Source: an uncultured Clostridia bacterium
GTDB lineage: Bacteria; Bacillota; Clostridia; TANB77; CAG-508
NCBI GenBank assembly: GCA_934167135.1
Contig: CAKPKI010000103.1
Coordinates: forward strand, 1-5,655
DNA: 5,655 bases
Direction of reading: 5' to 3'
Program-made: the position numbers and the translations under genes
Notes under the pieces: model-generated
Told to the model about the DNA's origin: nothing
Databases searched by the model: none
Seen by the model: the letters and a program-made list of their open reading frames with translations, nothing else
Shown: positions 5,374 through 5,655 of the stretch, piece after piece
Position numbering within the stretch: the stretch's first letter is position 1
Layout: every line of letters starts with the position of its first letter

Positions 5374-5655
5374 TTTGCAATTTCCAGCCGGATGGGAACA
5401 AGCTCGTGAAATAAAATATGCACAAGGATTTACTGGACCTGCACCTCGTGACTTTGTTGGATATGGTCCTCTTACAGAACCAGAGTCTTTAGCAATATAT
5501 AATTTTACTTTACAACATAATTTTAGACTTATTCTTGCTTATCATTCTCAAGGTGAAGTAATTTATTGGCAATTTCAGAATTATAATCCACCAAATTCAT
5601 TGTTTATTGGAAGACAATTTTCAAATGTTAGTGGATATTTTCTTGAACCTACTCC
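5360..5655 (+). pseudogene. M14 zinc carboxypeptidase gene (gamma-D-glutamyl-diamino acid peptidase type), split by the element; internal fragment
   Basis: The frame from GGT at 5360 reads GVDLNLQFPAGWEQAR and on to the right edge without a stop. GVDLN is the substrate-binding segment of M14 peptidases. GFTGPAPRDFVG and PLTEPESLAIYNF (38-50 of the fragment) are typical of the bacterial peptidoglycan-stem peptidases of this family. AYHSQGEVIYW (60-70) contains the third zinc ligand, His62. These enzymes cut the gamma-D-Glu to diaminopimelate bond in cell-wall peptides, in some species during sporulation. The HxxE zinc motif, any LysM domains and the start codon belong to the missing 5' part. 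In this frame a TAG lies upstream at 5339-5341, inside the element, so the gene is interrupted, not partial at the edge only. The catalytic Glu would be beyond the right edge. Codons are less AT-biased than in the element. Confidence 0.88.

Overview
The window is very AT-rich, with Shine-Dalgarno sites of the AGGAGG type, sigma-A-like promoters and clostridial-looking proteins. It most likely comes from a low-GC Firmicute of the class Clostridia, probably a gut or anaerobic species; this is inference from composition and protein character. TGA acts as a normal stop codon, so the standard bacterial code (table 11) fits.

Layout. Everything from the left edge to about position 5350 looks like the right-hand part of an integrated mobile element, with all genes on the minus strand. 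From right to left these are: a large serine recombinase (5266-3677); an unrecognised 81-aa gene (3518-3273) with a strong RBS, an inverted repeat in its leader and a hairpin behind it; a decayed tsaC/ywlC-type gene (3192-2722) that lacks its N-terminal motif and carries an in-frame TGA; a two-gene module of a 147-aa unknown protein (2552-2109) and a HipA/CtkA-like protein kinase (2092-896); a short gene with its own promoter and terminator but an apparent frameshift near its start (about 816-546); and the first 100 codons of a family 8 glycosyltransferase (302 to beyond the left edge) with a clear promoter.

From about 5360 to the right edge the plus strand encodes the middle of an M14 zinc carboxypeptidase of the gamma-D-glutamyl-diamino acid peptidase type, in visibly less AT-rich sequence. 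It has no start, and a stop lies just upstream in its frame, so the element has split this host gene. The junction coincides with an 11/12-matched inverted repeat around a GG dinucleotide (5348-5373), a good candidate for the recombined attachment site of the adjacent serine recombinase. The other element end and the 5' half of the M14 gene are not in the window, so the element is longer than 5.3 kb.

How the genes may work together (inference): the recombinase moves the element. The kinase with its partner resembles a toxin-antitoxin or defence-type cargo module. The glycosyltransferase and the small genes are accessory cargo. The most interesting points are the kinase/147-aa pair, the intragenic attachment site with possible restoration of the peptidase gene on excision, and the two damaged genes.
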